NCBI GenBank assembly: GCA_964609625.1
Contig: CAZSRS010000054.1
Coordinates: 1-21,761, forward strand
Source of the DNA: G963674665 sp964609625
GTDB taxonomy: Bacteria; Desulfobacterota; Desulfovibrionia; Desulfovibrionales; Desulfovibrionaceae
DNA: 21,761 bases
Direction of reading: 5' to 3'
The notes below the pieces were generated by a model that saw only the letters and a program-made list of their open reading frames with translations, did not search any database and had not been told where the DNA came from. Made by a program: the position numbers and the translations under genes. How positions within the stretch are numbered: the first letter of the stretch is position 1; each line of letters starts with the position of its first letter. Shown here one piece after another: positions 7,618-16,618 of the stretch.

Positions 7618-10260
7618 CTATTGTTGCTGCGAAAAAGTCTTGATGATAGATCCAATAATGATGTTCTGTTCGATATTCAGCAGGCCCTTTCCGTCAAAAT
7701 CGACGTTGGCCATGATGTTGTAGATCAAGGCCATCAGCCAGTCATGGTACCATTGCTTCTCCAGAACTCCCATCTCGTCGCTGAGTTGCGGATAATGCTG
7801 CACTGCGGGGGGGGGATTGAAAAGGGAAACCGTTTTGCTATTCACGGTAACTGTTCTTTCAGCTTCGGACTTGGTACGTGGATTATGCCCGAGCCAGTCG
7901 ATAAACGCATTGATGCGCCTAGCGGCTAGGCAAGATTGTTTCCAAACCACCCGTTCCATATCGACATCAGCGAATGCGGCTGCCTTGCGCATGGCTTCTT
8001 CCATCTCCTGACGCAGATTCACACGCGCAGCTCCCAGAATGAGTTCACCCACGAAATCACCAAACATTTTCTGCGACAGACCGAAGTACTGCTGCATTAC
8101 CGGGTCGTCGGATATGTCACGAAGGCGCCTGCACCAATACCCTTCGATGCGCGCAGCAAAAGCCGCGGTTTCGTCCTGGAACGATGTGGCCAGGGGTGCG
8201 GGCGTTTCCTTCTGGGCAGGCTCGTCATCAAAGATGTTCAGTTCCTCGAGCAGCGAGTTGGCATCCACGGTCTTGCCGACAACCAAGGCATGGTCCATCG
8301 CCTGACTTTCAGACTCTTCCCGCCGCAATTCGCGTCGGACGTCATAGTACAGGGTGTGCAGTTCGTGATCGTGCACGCAGAGACGGCAGAGAAACTCTCC
8401 GAAACGCTGTCCCTGGATCATGACAGCCATGATGCGTGCCAGTTGACGTGCAAGGTCCTGCTTCTGTTTACGCATCTCCTCGCGATCGTCGCTTTGCCAA
8501 TACGACTTGAGACGAGAGAGGAGGCGTTCCTGGCATCCAGCAATGGAAATCTCGATCTGCTTGCGTTTGAGTACGGGATTGCATGCGGGGCGCAGTCTGT
8601 CACGTATGAGCCCGATGCCCCCGTCGTTGAAACGCATCATGGCTTCCCAGGCAGCAACCTGATCAACGAAATGGTCCCTGACAAGATCGCTCCCGAGAAA
8701 TGCCGCCTTGAGGTTCGAGACAAAACCCTGCTTGTCCTCCCGTACCGAGGATTCGCGGTTATTTTCGTAGTTCAGCATAGCATCGAAGCGGAAGTTTGGA
8801 TTCCGGAGAAGAAACAGGTTGTTGAATTTCGATGTCCCGTCCCAATTGTGCGGCCAGTCGTATTGCCTGCCGAAGAAATCCAACAAGGATGCGTGCAGCC
8901 TGATGTCCCAGCGATCCTTAACATCAGGCTGGCCCTTTTTTTCTTCAAATTCCAGGTCGCATTTGGTCAGGATGAAGAACAAGGATACAGGATTGCCCTT
9001 GCGACGTTCAGGAGTCTCACCGTGGGTGGAAAGGATCCACTCATTGATCACACCCGGAAGGTCCTGCACTTCCTGATTGCTAGTACTGATGCATAGAAGC
9101 ATACTGGTCAACTCACGCTCCGTGCAGTAGCGCTGAAATAAATAGGCGACTTTTCCTCGCAGAAACAGCTCCTTGAGCATCTCCGGCTTCTTCAATTCAT
9201 GCCGCAAGTCACGGAGGGCATACCTTGCCCTGTAGCCCGGAAAGTCCAGCAGGTCAGTGTGCTCATAGTAATCATCCGGTCTGGTGCGCATATGGATCGT
9301 CAGCTCCGCCGTCAACGCGGCAAGAACGGGGCGTGACAATGAAATGCGCGCACCCTGGGCTGATGCAATCTCGATGACGTCCTTCTGGTCATTGTCTGCG
9401 AGTCCGAGGAGCATGGCGACGTCAATGATGCTTTTCTCCCTGGGGATCAGTGCTTCCAGGGAACAGAAGATCGAGTCGGGGTGGCCCAGACTGTCCAGGG
9501 CGCTGACCAATACAGCCAAGGTTCTGTCAAACACCTCGACGTTATCCCAGATGAGACCGTACAATTTGAGGCGATCTCTTGTTTCCAGGAGCGGTCCGAT
9601 TTCGAGGGCCCGGGGCCAGAAGACTCTAAACAACTCTTGAACCCTGGATTTGGACTTGAAATTCTTGGCCAGATATTCCTGCAACTCTTCGAAATCATCC
9701 AAGGTGATGCGTCCAGGCGACTGCTGCGCCCTCTTTTCCAGCACGTCCAGTGCCTCGGAGATGGCAGCGGCATCGGGTTCGTCCTCATGTTCGCAATCCG
9801 CGTAATAAGTGTTGGCAAATATCTTGACCAGGTCTGTTTCGGACAGAAGCCTGACTTGCACTGGAAAGCCCTCGGGAAGTTGCGGCGGTGGAGTCATGGT
9901 AAAGCGGGTCACCAGCCCTGTAGACTCCTTTCCTCCGCTGGGGTTGATCTCGCTGACGAAATCGTGTGCTTTCCCGTTGAAGTCCGCCATCAACCCTCCC
10001 TGGGCGTCACTGGCCAGGGCGGATATCAGGTAGGACTTTCCGGCTTGACTTGGTCCGAAAACACCCACGCACATTTTACGCATCGCAGCGGTCCTGCAGC
10101 GGCGGAAAAAACGCGTGCTGCGGCGCAGTTCCGCCAGCAATCCGTCATGCTCCCCCCGAACGAGTTCTCTGTTTTTCCGAACCCAGCCGGCAGCCTCTTG
10201 AGCGACTTCTGCAAGTGCAGCGCAACGATCGGCCAGCTTGGCATTCTGTTCAACATCCAT
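7618..10260 (-). CDS. srfC: SrfC family dynamin-like GTPase (putative virulence factor)
   Basis: The 880-residue protein carries a GTPase P-loop GPSQAGKS (69-76), a switch threonine in ESTGLVTRF (T114), a G3 motif DFPG (339-342) and a G4 motif TKCD (432-435). The order and wide spacing fit dynamin-like GTPases, and the N-terminus with VFGPSQAGKSYLISALA matches SrfC of Salmonella and relatives. Long helical regions flank the G domain, and no membrane segment is visible. I chose ATG at 10260 because it has GGAGAG just upstream and gives an N-terminus like the family; the frame stays open to 10359 through a hairpin element. It is followed after 9 bp by the Sel1 membrane protein and preceded by srfB. 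A 9-base G run (7807-7815) encodes three prolines near residue 817. The family link to virulence is from Salmonella annotation; the biochemical role is not established. Confidence 0.9.
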   Translation of the reverse strand: MDVEQNAKLADRCAALAEVAQEAAGWVRKNRELVRGEHDGLLAELRRSTRFFRRCRTAAMRKMCVGVFGPSQAGKSYLISALASDAQGGLMADFNGKAHDFVSEINPSGGKESTGLVTRFTMTPPPQLPEGFPVQVRLLSETDLVKIFANTYYADCEHEDEPDAAAISEALDVLEKRAQQSPGRITLDDFEELQEYLAKNFKSKSRVQELFRVFWPRALEIGPLLETRDRLKLYGLIWDNVEVFDRTLAVLVSALDSLGHPDSIFCSLEALIPREKSIIDVAMLLGLADNDQKDVIEIASAQGARISLSRPVLAALTAELTIHMRTRPDDYYEHTDLLDFPGYRARYALRDLRHELKKPEMLKELFLRGKVAYLFQRYCTERELTSMLLCISTSNQEVQDLPGVINEWILSTHGETPERRKGNPVSLFFILTKCDLEFEEKKGQPDVKDRWDIRLHASLLDFFGRQYDWPHNWDGTSKFNNLFLLRNPNFRFDAMLNYENNRESSVREDKQGFVSNLKAAFLGSDLVRDHFVDQVAAWEAMMRFNDGGIGLIRDRLRPACNPVLKRKQIEISIAGCQERLLSRLKSYWQSDDREEMRKQKQDLARQLARIMAVMIQGQRFGEFLCRLCVHDHELHTLYYDVRRELRREESESQAMDHALVVGKTVDANSLLEELNIFDDEPAQKETPAPLATSFQDETAAFAARIEGYWCRRLRDISDDPVMQQYFGLSQKMFGDFVGELILGAARVNLRQEMEEAMRKAAAFADVDMERVVWKQSCLAARRINAFIDWLGHNPRTKSEAERTVTVNSKTVSLFNPPPAVQHYPQLSDEMGVLEKQWYHDWLMALIYNIMANVDFDGKGLLNIEQNIIIGSIIKTFSQQQ

Positions 10261-10296
10261 GGGGCTCTCCGCGGTATTTGAGCTTAACAGGGTGTT

Positions 10297-10350
10297 GAAA
10301 AAGTCCGTCCAGACTTTTTCGATTCGAGTTGGCAAAAACGCGGTTTTGCC
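10297..10350. repeat. Double-hairpin REP-like element between srfB and srfC
   Basis: Two perfect inverted repeats sit in the 153-bp gap. GAAAAAGTC/GACTTTTTC (9-bp stem, 6-nt loop) is at 10297-10320. GGCAAAA/TTTTGCC (7-bp stem, 6-nt loop) is at 10331-10350. The minus-strand reading GACTTTTTCAACACC is of a kind I associate with repeated extragenic elements in delta-proteobacterial genomes. It could lower readthrough from srfB into srfC or protect transcript ends. Related short motifs occur at 17688-17706 and 20131-20148. Confidence 0.6.
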
Positions 10351-10351
10351 A

Positions 10352-10360
10352 ATTATCACA
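10352..10360 (-). promoter_or_regulatory. Possible extended -10 element upstream of srfC
   Basis: On the minus strand TGTGATAAT reads as an extended -10 (TG, one base, GATAAT) just before the double hairpin and about 92 bp upstream of the srfC start. No good -35 is present at the right spacing. It would give srfC independent expression, but the support is weak. Confidence 0.2.
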
Positions 10361-10413
10361 TACTGTTCTCGTCACAAAAAATAGTTATGAAATGCAGGCT
10401 GTTTTAAAGCCGG

Positions 10414-13400
10414 TCAAAAGGCGTGATAAACGATGCCTGTGTCGAACCAATATCCTTCGTCAAGGGGCAAGGTTTGCAGACGCACCTCGAGGTCACGGCG
10501 ACTCACTCCGGCACCGGATTTATCCGCTATCTCCATTATCTCCATTTCACCCTCATCCCGCTGTGCGTCCGCCGCATCCTCCAGCTCGGCCAGTCTGTAG
10601 CGCAGGGTGAGCGTGTAAGGCAGCCGTCCGGCCGCTTTGCGTCTGGCGTCCTCGGTTGCGAAATCGATCACGTAAAACCGTGTCGTTGTCCATCGCTCAA
10701 CTTCCAATTGTCGGAAGCCAACCGTGATTGGACCTCCGAACTGAATCTCACGTGTCTGCTCCTGTTCCTTGGCGTCCTCGACATTGACCGCGAACCAGAC
10801 CTTGTCTCTTTTGAGTTGGCCTGTAAGCATCTCCATCTCACCAATAAACCGTGCCGTGGATTGGAGGGAAAGGCGTGTCGTGTCGAACGAAAAGCCTTCG
10901 AGATGTCCTTCTGACAATGCACAGAGGATAGCACCCACGACGACGGTCGTCTTGGGATCCGATATGATTCCAAATGGATCAGCAAACGGATACCATGGAC
11001 CGACACGGTACTTGCACATGGGAATGACTTTGGAAGGCGGCACAGGCAGCTTTGCATAGACCGTCGAGATGATCGCCGGCCAGATGCTCGGCCGTCCGGA
11101 CAGCAGCAGGACATCGCAATTGTAGACCTGAATGACCTCGCAAAGATTGGCAAGAGGCCTACCTATGGACTCTCTGATCGTGCGGTCGATTTGGCGAGGT
11201 TCGATCCTGATTTCCACATCCATCAGACTGAACGAGCGGTCAGGGACCAGGCGGTCCACGCCGCTTTCGACATAGTCGATGACCGTGGGACTGGGCCAGG
11301 GATGCTGCCGCAGGTATGGGGCAGTGTCGGCGGAGGCCTCCTCCGCGGCGTCCTCGATATGCGGTTTGAAAAAATCGCGCAATCTGTGGGTTACACCGCC
11401 GGAACCAGACAGAAGATCGGTCTTTTCGTAAATGGAGAGCAGGGACAACGCCAGAGGTACGGTGACCTGCCGGACAAAAAGCGCCCTGAGATTGCGCTCC
11501 CTGTGGGAGATGTCCATCACCTCCCGGCCGAACAGCTTCGCCAAGATCGTCTTCCCCTGCCTGCTGTCGCCGCCGGAAGCCGCATTGCCAATGGCAGTCA
11601 GTACGTGCTGGATCACGATATCCCGGAGGATGTCATCCCCGGCGATGCTGAAGCCGTCGCGGAAATTGATCCTGGGGCGGATGCGGTTGCTGGAACCCAC
11701 GTCGCTTTCCAGAAGAAAGGTGGTAATGGACAAATCCGTTGTGCCGCCTCCGATATCTATCGCGGCCACTCGCATGGAAGGACACGTCCCCTCCTCGGGG
11801 CGGACCTTTCCCATCAGATCGAAGAGATAGTGCGCATCGCCATGGAACTTACGGGTCAATTCATTGAACAGATAGACAAGCTGCGTGCAGGTGGCTTCAT
11901 CCCAGTTGCACTTGACTTGTGGATTCTGTCTGTAGTCCGGTCGGGCCGACCCCTGTTTTTGGCGTTCCTCGATGTAGAAGTCTTGCCAGCCCAAGGCATC
12001 CCAGAGCACGCGGACAGCCCAAGAAACCCAGCGCCGATAGATACGCTGTTCGGCGATCGGCATGCCCGAGGGGACCGTGAAGATCACACGGCGCAATCGC
12101 CGCGGCACGTTCGGCAGGTTTCTACGTGAACGCTGGGTGGGGGAATTGATGGTCATCAAGGCGTGCGTCAGGATCTCCACCAGCATGAACATCATCAATG
12201 AACTGCGCGTGAACAGGGACTCGAAAGCCATTTCCATGGTCTGGGCGCGCAAGCTGGGGTTCCTCTTGAAGAGCGGGTCGTCGGCGCACAACAACGGTGT
12301 TCCTTCCTGATTGACCCGCCTGGGGAGCAACCCCTTGGTCACCATGGGCTCCGGCCCTCCACCGGTGTTGTAACGCCAGGTCTGCAACCAGGGGCGTTCA
12401 TCCCAAAGATAACGTTTGGGGCTGGACATGCCTGTGGTGCCTTCCGCACATACCGCCGCGGTGGACAATCGGCAGGCTTCAGGACCGACTCGTACCGGAG
12501 ACGGCCAGCTGAAGGCCGGTGATCTTCTGCCGGATCGTCGGGACAAGACATCGTTGCCGAATTCAGCTTCCGTGAACTCGACTCGTGTTTCAAACGGCTC
12601 GGAGTACACATGCTGTGGTTCGCTGAGATCACGCAGTTGGAGCAGATAGCTGTCATTGAGATTGGTGATCTTCTGGGGGAAGGTCTCGACAAGAATTCCA
12701 CTGGTGCGGGAGTTGCCGATGTCCAGAATGAAGTCCACATCCACGGGATTCTCGTGCTTTGGATTGATTACCTGTACGGCGATATCCCGCATGGCGATGC
12801 GGATCACTTCCAGAAACGTCAAGTAGCTGGCCAGGTACTCCAGGAAAAAGTCGGATTCCTGATTTCGCTTTCTGGTTTTCTCCTGCCATCCAGACCAAAC
12901 GCCATACACCCATTCATCGACCCAGGGGCTGTTCAGGAACCAGGCATTGTCGCGCACGTGCCAGGCTATGCGAAAGGTGGCGTGGGCCTCCACATCCTTG
13001 GCTGACAGCGCGAAGTACTGCTCCCCGGTGTCCGGGGGCATTTCCACTCCCATGTCGAAAACAACCATGAGCCGCAACTGTCCCGGAGAGTCGATGGAGC
13101 GCATCAATTTGCAGCGGGCCCAGTTGCTCGGTCCCAATTCGAAACGACACCCACCATCGGGCCATTTTTGATCGCGGGTACGAAGCATCGGGATAGGCAG
13201 CCACTTGTCAAGCCAGACGTCGATGCATTTGACGGCTTTTACTTCGTAGTCATAGTCGCAGGCTTTTCCTGTGCTCATGTCCACAAAGCAGCCGTCTTCA
13301 TCTTTTGCCAGGTTGAACAATACATTTCGATGTCTGCCTTGCTCTTGCGCATCCTGCTTCTGCTCTTCACGAAAAAAGCGCGTGAGTTTGTCTAGCTGTG

Positions 13401-13485
13401 ACAGGCTTACTGAAAAATCAAGATACTGAAGACAGCCTCCAGGTATGAGGCTGACTGGTGATTTGTATGCAGGAATTTCTTTCAT
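10414..13485 (-). CDS. srfB: SrfB family protein, actin/Hsp70-like ATPase fold
   Basis: The 1023-residue protein belongs to the SrfB virulence-protein family. Two ATPase-fold motifs are visible: a phosphate-1-like FILDIGNSRTSGIL (from about residue 252, D255) and a phosphate-2-like AAIDIGGGTTDLSI (D577). A later LLLSGRPSIWPAI fits the adenosine-site motif of the actin/Hsp70 superfamily. The first 240 residues are an unrecognised N-terminal domain. No signal peptide or membrane segment is seen, so it is cytoplasmic. ATG at 13485 follows a good AGAGGGG site; an ATG at 13515 in frame has less support. It lies 65 bp after the proline-rich protein gene and 153 bp before srfC. An ATPase of this type beside a dynamin-like GTPase suggests a nucleotide-controlled assembly, which is inference. 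Confidence 0.92.
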   Translation of the reverse strand: MKEIPAYKSPVSLIPGGCLQYLDFSVSLSQLDKLTRFFREEQKQDAQEQGRHRNVLFNLAKDEDGCFVDMSTGKACDYDYEVKAVKCIDVWLDKWLPIPMLRTRDQKWPDGGCRFELGPSNWARCKLMRSIDSPGQLRLMVVFDMGVEMPPDTGEQYFALSAKDVEAHATFRIAWHVRDNAWFLNSPWVDEWVYGVWSGWQEKTRKRNQESDFFLEYLASYLTFLEVIRIAMRDIAVQVINPKHENPVDVDFILDIGNSRTSGILVETFPQKITNLNDSYLLQLRDLSEPQHVYSEPFETRVEFTEAEFGNDVLSRRSGRRSPAFSWPSPVRVGPEACRLSTAAVCAEGTTGMSSPKRYLWDERPWLQTWRYNTGGGPEPMVTKGLLPRRVNQEGTPLLCADDPLFKRNPSLRAQTMEMAFESLFTRSSLMMFMLVEILTHALMTINSPTQRSRRNLPNVPRRLRRVIFTVPSGMPIAEQRIYRRWVSWAVRVLWDALGWQDFYIEERQKQGSARPDYRQNPQVKCNWDEATCTQLVYLFNELTRKFHGDAHYLFDLMGKVRPEEGTCPSMRVAAIDIGGGTTDLSITTFLLESDVGSSNRIRPRINFRDGFSIAGDDILRDIVIQHVLTAIGNAASGGDSRQGKTILAKLFGREVMDISHRERNLRALFVRQVTVPLALSLLSIYEKTDLLSGSGGVTHRLRDFFKPHIEDAAEEASADTAPYLRQHPWPSPTVIDYVESGVDRLVPDRSFSLMDVEIRIEPRQIDRTIRESIGRPLANLCEVIQVYNCDVLLLSGRPSIWPAIISTVYAKLPVPPSKVIPMCKYRVGPWYPFADPFGIISDPKTTVVVGAILCALSEGHLEGFSFDTTRLSLQSTARFIGEMEMLTGQLKRDKVWFAVNVEDAKEQEQTREIQFGGPITVGFRQLEVERWTTTRFYVIDFATEDARRKAAGRLPYTLTLRYRLAELEDAADAQRDEGEMEIMEIADKSGAGVSRRDLEVRLQTLPLDEGYWFDTGIVYHAF

Positions 13486-13550
13486 GCGCCCCTCTTGTTT
13501 CTGTATGCACAGCAAAAGATATGCAAGAACATGAAGTAAGATTTAAGCGG

Positions 13551-15080
13551 CTACTCCCGGGTCATTTCGAAATTGGTCTTTCCTGTCATTCTATCGTTGC
13601 TGTACTCTGTGCCCATGCATCTTGTTGTCTCGCCGCAGCCCTCGCAGACAATAGGGATATCTGTGCGTTGTTCACCATTAGAGCAGTAGAGTTCCTTGAA
13701 CGTGAAGGAAAGTTGATTGGCTCCCCAGCGCGCCTTTGACGCTCCGGAGCATGTTAAACCCCGCCTCAAGTACTCAGTTGTTCTCTTTCCGTTCCCGTTG
13801 GTGTCATAGCACAATCGAATCACAACTTCTTGACCGCCTGTCAGGGTTACGAGCCCCCTCCAGCAGCCTGCCAGGAAATCCAAAGTCCGATTGTCGCAGG
13901 CCTCCTGGGGGATCTCGAATCTCTCTCCGGACTTTGATTTGGTTTTTTGTGCAGGGACGGGCGGCTCTTTCTCCTGCTTTTGTTTCCGAGGTGCCTCGGG
14001 TCGCGGTGTCTTTTTTGGGATGTCCTTGCCCTGCTTTTCCTTTGGTGGAGCAGGTTGCTCGGGAGGAGCTTCCTTCGCGGCTTTAGGCAAGAAATCTCCG
14101 GGAGTCAGCGGCCGCTTGGGCAGCTGCACCCGTCCCCCCGGCTGCACAACGATCACACGCCCCTGTTCGTCGACGATGCGACCGCCATCGGGCAACACTG
14201 TCGCGCCATCGGGTTGGATGGCCACGGGGTTGCCCGTCGCATCGTAAACCGTGGCTCCCTGTGGGATGGTCAGTGGCTCGGTAGACTGGGGCGCGATCTC
14301 ATTCTGCCCCACCGCCGGTCCTGGTACGCTGTCTTTGATCAACAAATCAGGCGATTTCTCTTCAGTGGGAAGAACGGACAATGGCGGTGCATGGGAATCA
14401 GGAATCAGCTGGGGATCCACGAGGAGGACAGCGTCCCCAGGGTCGGGGAGCGTAGCATTGCCTGGGGGCGCTCCCTGCACCTCCACGGGGGGGAAAAGCA
14501 CGTCCGGCGCCACGTTTGTCTCCGCGGGAAGTACGGTCTCTGGAAGTTCGGGCAGAAGCTGTTCATCAGGGGTGACCAGCGCATCCGTCAAAGGCCCTGG
14601 TACGCTCTCTTCAGTAGGAAGAACGGACAGGGGCGGTGCATCGGTATCAGGAGTCGGCTGGGGATCCACGAGAAGGACTTGGTCCTCGGGGGTGGGGATC
14701 GTGGCATTGCCTGGAATCGCTCCCTGTTCCTCCAGCGGAGGCAAGAGCACGTCCGGCGCCACGTTTGTCTCCGAGGGAAGAACGGCCTCTGGAAGCTCGA
14801 GTGGGAGTTGCTCGCCTGGCGCGATGCTCTCATGCGGCGCGGATGCATCTGGTATTTCAGTAGTCTTGCCTACTCTCACGCCAGGGGCGCCAAGGGGAGG
14901 GACAACCACCACTCCGGGAGGAGATTCGGGCATCGTACCAGTTCGTGGCGGGCGTTCCGGGCGATTCAACAGTGGCTCAGGGGTCTCGCTGCAAAGGCCC
15001 GGTATCGGGAAAAGACTCAGACACACCAAGGCCGCTGTAAATACGGAGTGACGGCGGAATAAGCGGATGCGGAGTATCAT
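13551..15080 (-). CDS. Secreted proline-rich protein with two 83-residue-period repeats and an SrfA-type C-terminal domain
   Basis: The 509-residue protein starts with a signal peptide (about 1-31, positively charged MILRIRLFRRH then a hydrophobic core). Residues about 90-158 and 173-241 are near-identical copies (both contain ETNVAPDVL and APPLSVLPTEE). A segment with PDG and QPGG turns (about 275-320) and a lysine/proline-rich linker (about 330-390) follow. The last 110 residues are cysteine-rich (LAGCWRG, YCSNG, VCEGCG, RCMG) and align by eye with the end of the SrfA-like protein encoded just upstream (LDFIEGRWRG, PCSSG, RCTG). I chose ATG at 15080 because GAGGAAC precedes it at good spacing; ATG at 15092 has no such site. 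The SrfA-like stop is only 24 bp upstream. It probably works in the periplasm with SrfA. Confidence 0.82.
   Translation of the reverse strand: MILRIRLFRRHSVFTAALVCLSLFPIPGLCSETPEPLLNRPERPPRTGTMPESPPGVVVVPPLGAPGVRVGKTTEIPDASAPHESIAPGEQLPLELPEAVLPSETNVAPDVLLPPLEEQGAIPGNATIPTPEDQVLLVDPQPTPDTDAPPLSVLPTEESVPGPLTDALVTPDEQLLPELPETVLPAETNVAPDVLFPPVEVQGAPPGNATLPDPGDAVLLVDPQLIPDSHAPPLSVLPTEEKSPDLLIKDSVPGPAVGQNEIAPQSTEPLTIPQGATVYDATGNPVAIQPDGATVLPDGGRIVDEQGRVIVVQPGGRVQLPKRPLTPGDFLPKAAKEAPPEQPAPPKEKQGKDIPKKTPRPEAPRKQKQEKEPPVPAQKTKSKSGERFEIPQEACDNRTLDFLAGCWRGLVTLTGGQEVVIRLCYDTNGNGKRTTEYLRRGLTCSGASKARWGANQLSFTFKELYCSNGEQRTDIPIVCEGCGETTRCMGTEYSNDRMTGKTNFEMTRE
14358..14813 (-). repeat. Tandem 249-bp-period coding repeat
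   Basis: Positions 14607-14813 and 14358-14564 encode two similar 69-residue units separated by 14 residues. Stretches such as cacgtccggcgccacgttt are identical in both at the DNA level, so the duplication is recent or kept alike by recombination. The unit lies inside the secreted proline-rich protein gene and is a likely site of copy-number change between strains. Confidence 0.85.
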
Positions 15081-15104
15081 GGTGTTCCTCATGAGCCAGA
15101 AAGT

Positions 15105-16589
15105 TTAGAATTTTACGAACCTTGCTGCCCACTGTTGCCTAGACGTGACATTGAGTCCAGTGCATCTTGTCGAGCTGCCCGTACCGACGCATTCGACGCG
15201 TTGTCCGTCGATCGGAGCGCCTGAGGAGCATGGGATCGTCGTATCGGACTCTATGAGCAGGATACCTGCTTCCCCAATCGATGCGCTCACCGGTGCCGAG
15301 CATGTTTTATGGGCTGTCGTTACGGTAATGGTTCCCTTCCCAAGGGCATCAAAAACATATTCAACAACGACATTGTCAGAAGGCGTTGCAAGATCGGAGT
15401 CACCACGCCACCGCCCTTCAATGAAGTCGAGATGTCCTCCTTGTTGAACATCTTCCGGGACCTGCAACTCCTCTTCCACGGGAGGGAGTACGGGATTATC
15501 GGCAGGCTGTTGGGAACATTCCGCGGCCTTGTCGGCCAAGGCAGCCAACAGGGCGGCGCGTTCCTCGCGCAATTCCTCGCCTCGCTGCGTCGCTGCGTCG
15601 AGCGGTCCCGCGGGATCGGACGGTGGTTGGCCGGCAGGCATCGCGGGCGCTTTCGGCACAGCGAGGGGGGCGGAGGAAAACATCTCGGACAGCCGAGGCA
15701 TGGAAAAAGAGAAAGGCCATTTGAGCTGCCCACCGAATAGATTCCAGAGAAGAAGCAAGAGCAATCCTATGCCCAAGGGAAAGAGCAACCACCGCAAACT
15801 TGATGCGAAGTAGTAGAGAAGGACACACAACAATACACCCAACGCGGCCCAGAGAAGCCACTTCAAGGAAACTGGACTGCCCAGCCGTTGCGAGAGAGAG
15901 TTGAGGGATTCAGGCCACAACAGCAGCAACAGCAAGAGCAAGCCAAGCAAGGCAACCAACAGCCACAACCAGAACCTTCTGCCGCTCCGGGGTGATTCAG
16001 GGCGTTCTTCGGATACCGTGGGGGGAGCAGGAGGAGGGTCGGCCTGCACCGTTTTCGCCTGAGGAGGCGTTTCCGTCGTTGGAACGACGTCATGCTCCGG
16101 GCGTGGCTTGAATGCGCCGAGGCGCGACAAGTCTTGCGGTTTTGCTCCCGAAGTTGAAGGGCCGAATCCCCAGCAGATGAGCACGGGCTGTTCGCCGACG
16201 AGATAGATGCATTCCTCGTCCGGATATTGCAATGCCAACTCGAGGATGTTTCCCGCCAAGACACGCTTGTTGTCGCCGGTGTTCTTCAACTCCTGGACAT
16301 GTTGCATGATTTCGTTGGCCATCTTGAGGAGCGAAGGACGGATCTGTTCCTGCCTGTCCGTCGGTAGATCGACAAGTTTGATGGGGGTGCCTTGAACAGG
16401 GGAATACCAGTCGACGATATCCTGGCCAGCGTCGTATGCCGGCTCGGCAAAGAGCAGGACATGGGTGTCGCCGAGGCGGCTTCGTAGGATACTGACGAGT
16501 TGATGATGACAATCTGTGGAAAAGATGCCCTGATACGCCAATGGATGCATGCTTCCACGCGAGGTGGATGCTATCAGTGTCCCATTCAT
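15105..16589 (-). CDS. srfA: SrfA-like membrane protein
   Basis: The 494-residue protein has an N-terminal domain with DIVDWYSPVQGT (58-68) and QPVLICWGFG (134-143), matching the DWYxP and FWGF-type signatures I recall from SrfA proteins encoded with SrfB and SrfC. Three membrane segments follow (about 206-225, 243-262, 265-285), then an Ala/Glu-rich helical stretch (about 330-365). The C-terminal domain begins LDFIEGRWRG (387-396) and carries cysteines in TCS, PCSSG, ECVG and RCTG. The odd number of membrane segments places this domain in the periplasm if the N-terminus is cytoplasmic. The C-terminal domain is shared with the next protein in the operon. The ribosome binding site at 16589 is only moderate (GAGAG about 12 bases upstream). 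It lies 29 bp after the protease gene. Confidence 0.75.
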   Translation of the reverse strand: MNGTLIASTSRGSMHPLAYQGIFSTDCHHQLVSILRSRLGDTHVLLFAEPAYDAGQDIVDWYSPVQGTPIKLVDLPTDRQEQIRPSLLKMANEIMQHVQELKNTGDNKRVLAGNILELALQYPDEECIYLVGEQPVLICWGFGPSTSGAKPQDLSRLGAFKPRPEHDVVPTTETPPQAKTVQADPPPAPPTVSEERPESPRSGRRFWLWLLVALLGLLLLLLLLWPESLNSLSQRLGSPVSLKWLLWAALGVLLCVLLYYFASSLRWLLFPLGIGLLLLLLWNLFGGQLKWPFSFSMPRLSEMFSSAPLAVPKAPAMPAGQPPSDPAGPLDAATQRGEELREERAALLAALADKAAECSQQPADNPVLPPVEEELQVPEDVQQGGHLDFIEGRWRGDSDLATPSDNVVVEYVFDALGKGTITVTTAHKTCSAPVSASIGEAGILLIESDTTIPCSSGAPIDGQRVECVGTGSSTRCTGLNVTSRQQWAARFVKF

Positions 16590-16618
16590 AAACGACCACT
16601 CTCTTCCTTGCGTGCTGT

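Noticed and set aside
7936..9096. 386-codon plus-strand open frame
   Set aside because: It is antisense to srfC, whose GTPase motifs are clear; no family signature in the plus-strand translation.
13947..15062. Plus-strand open frames of 371 and 266 codons
   Set aside because: They are antisense to the repeat-rich proline protein gene, where low-complexity codons keep the opposite strand open.
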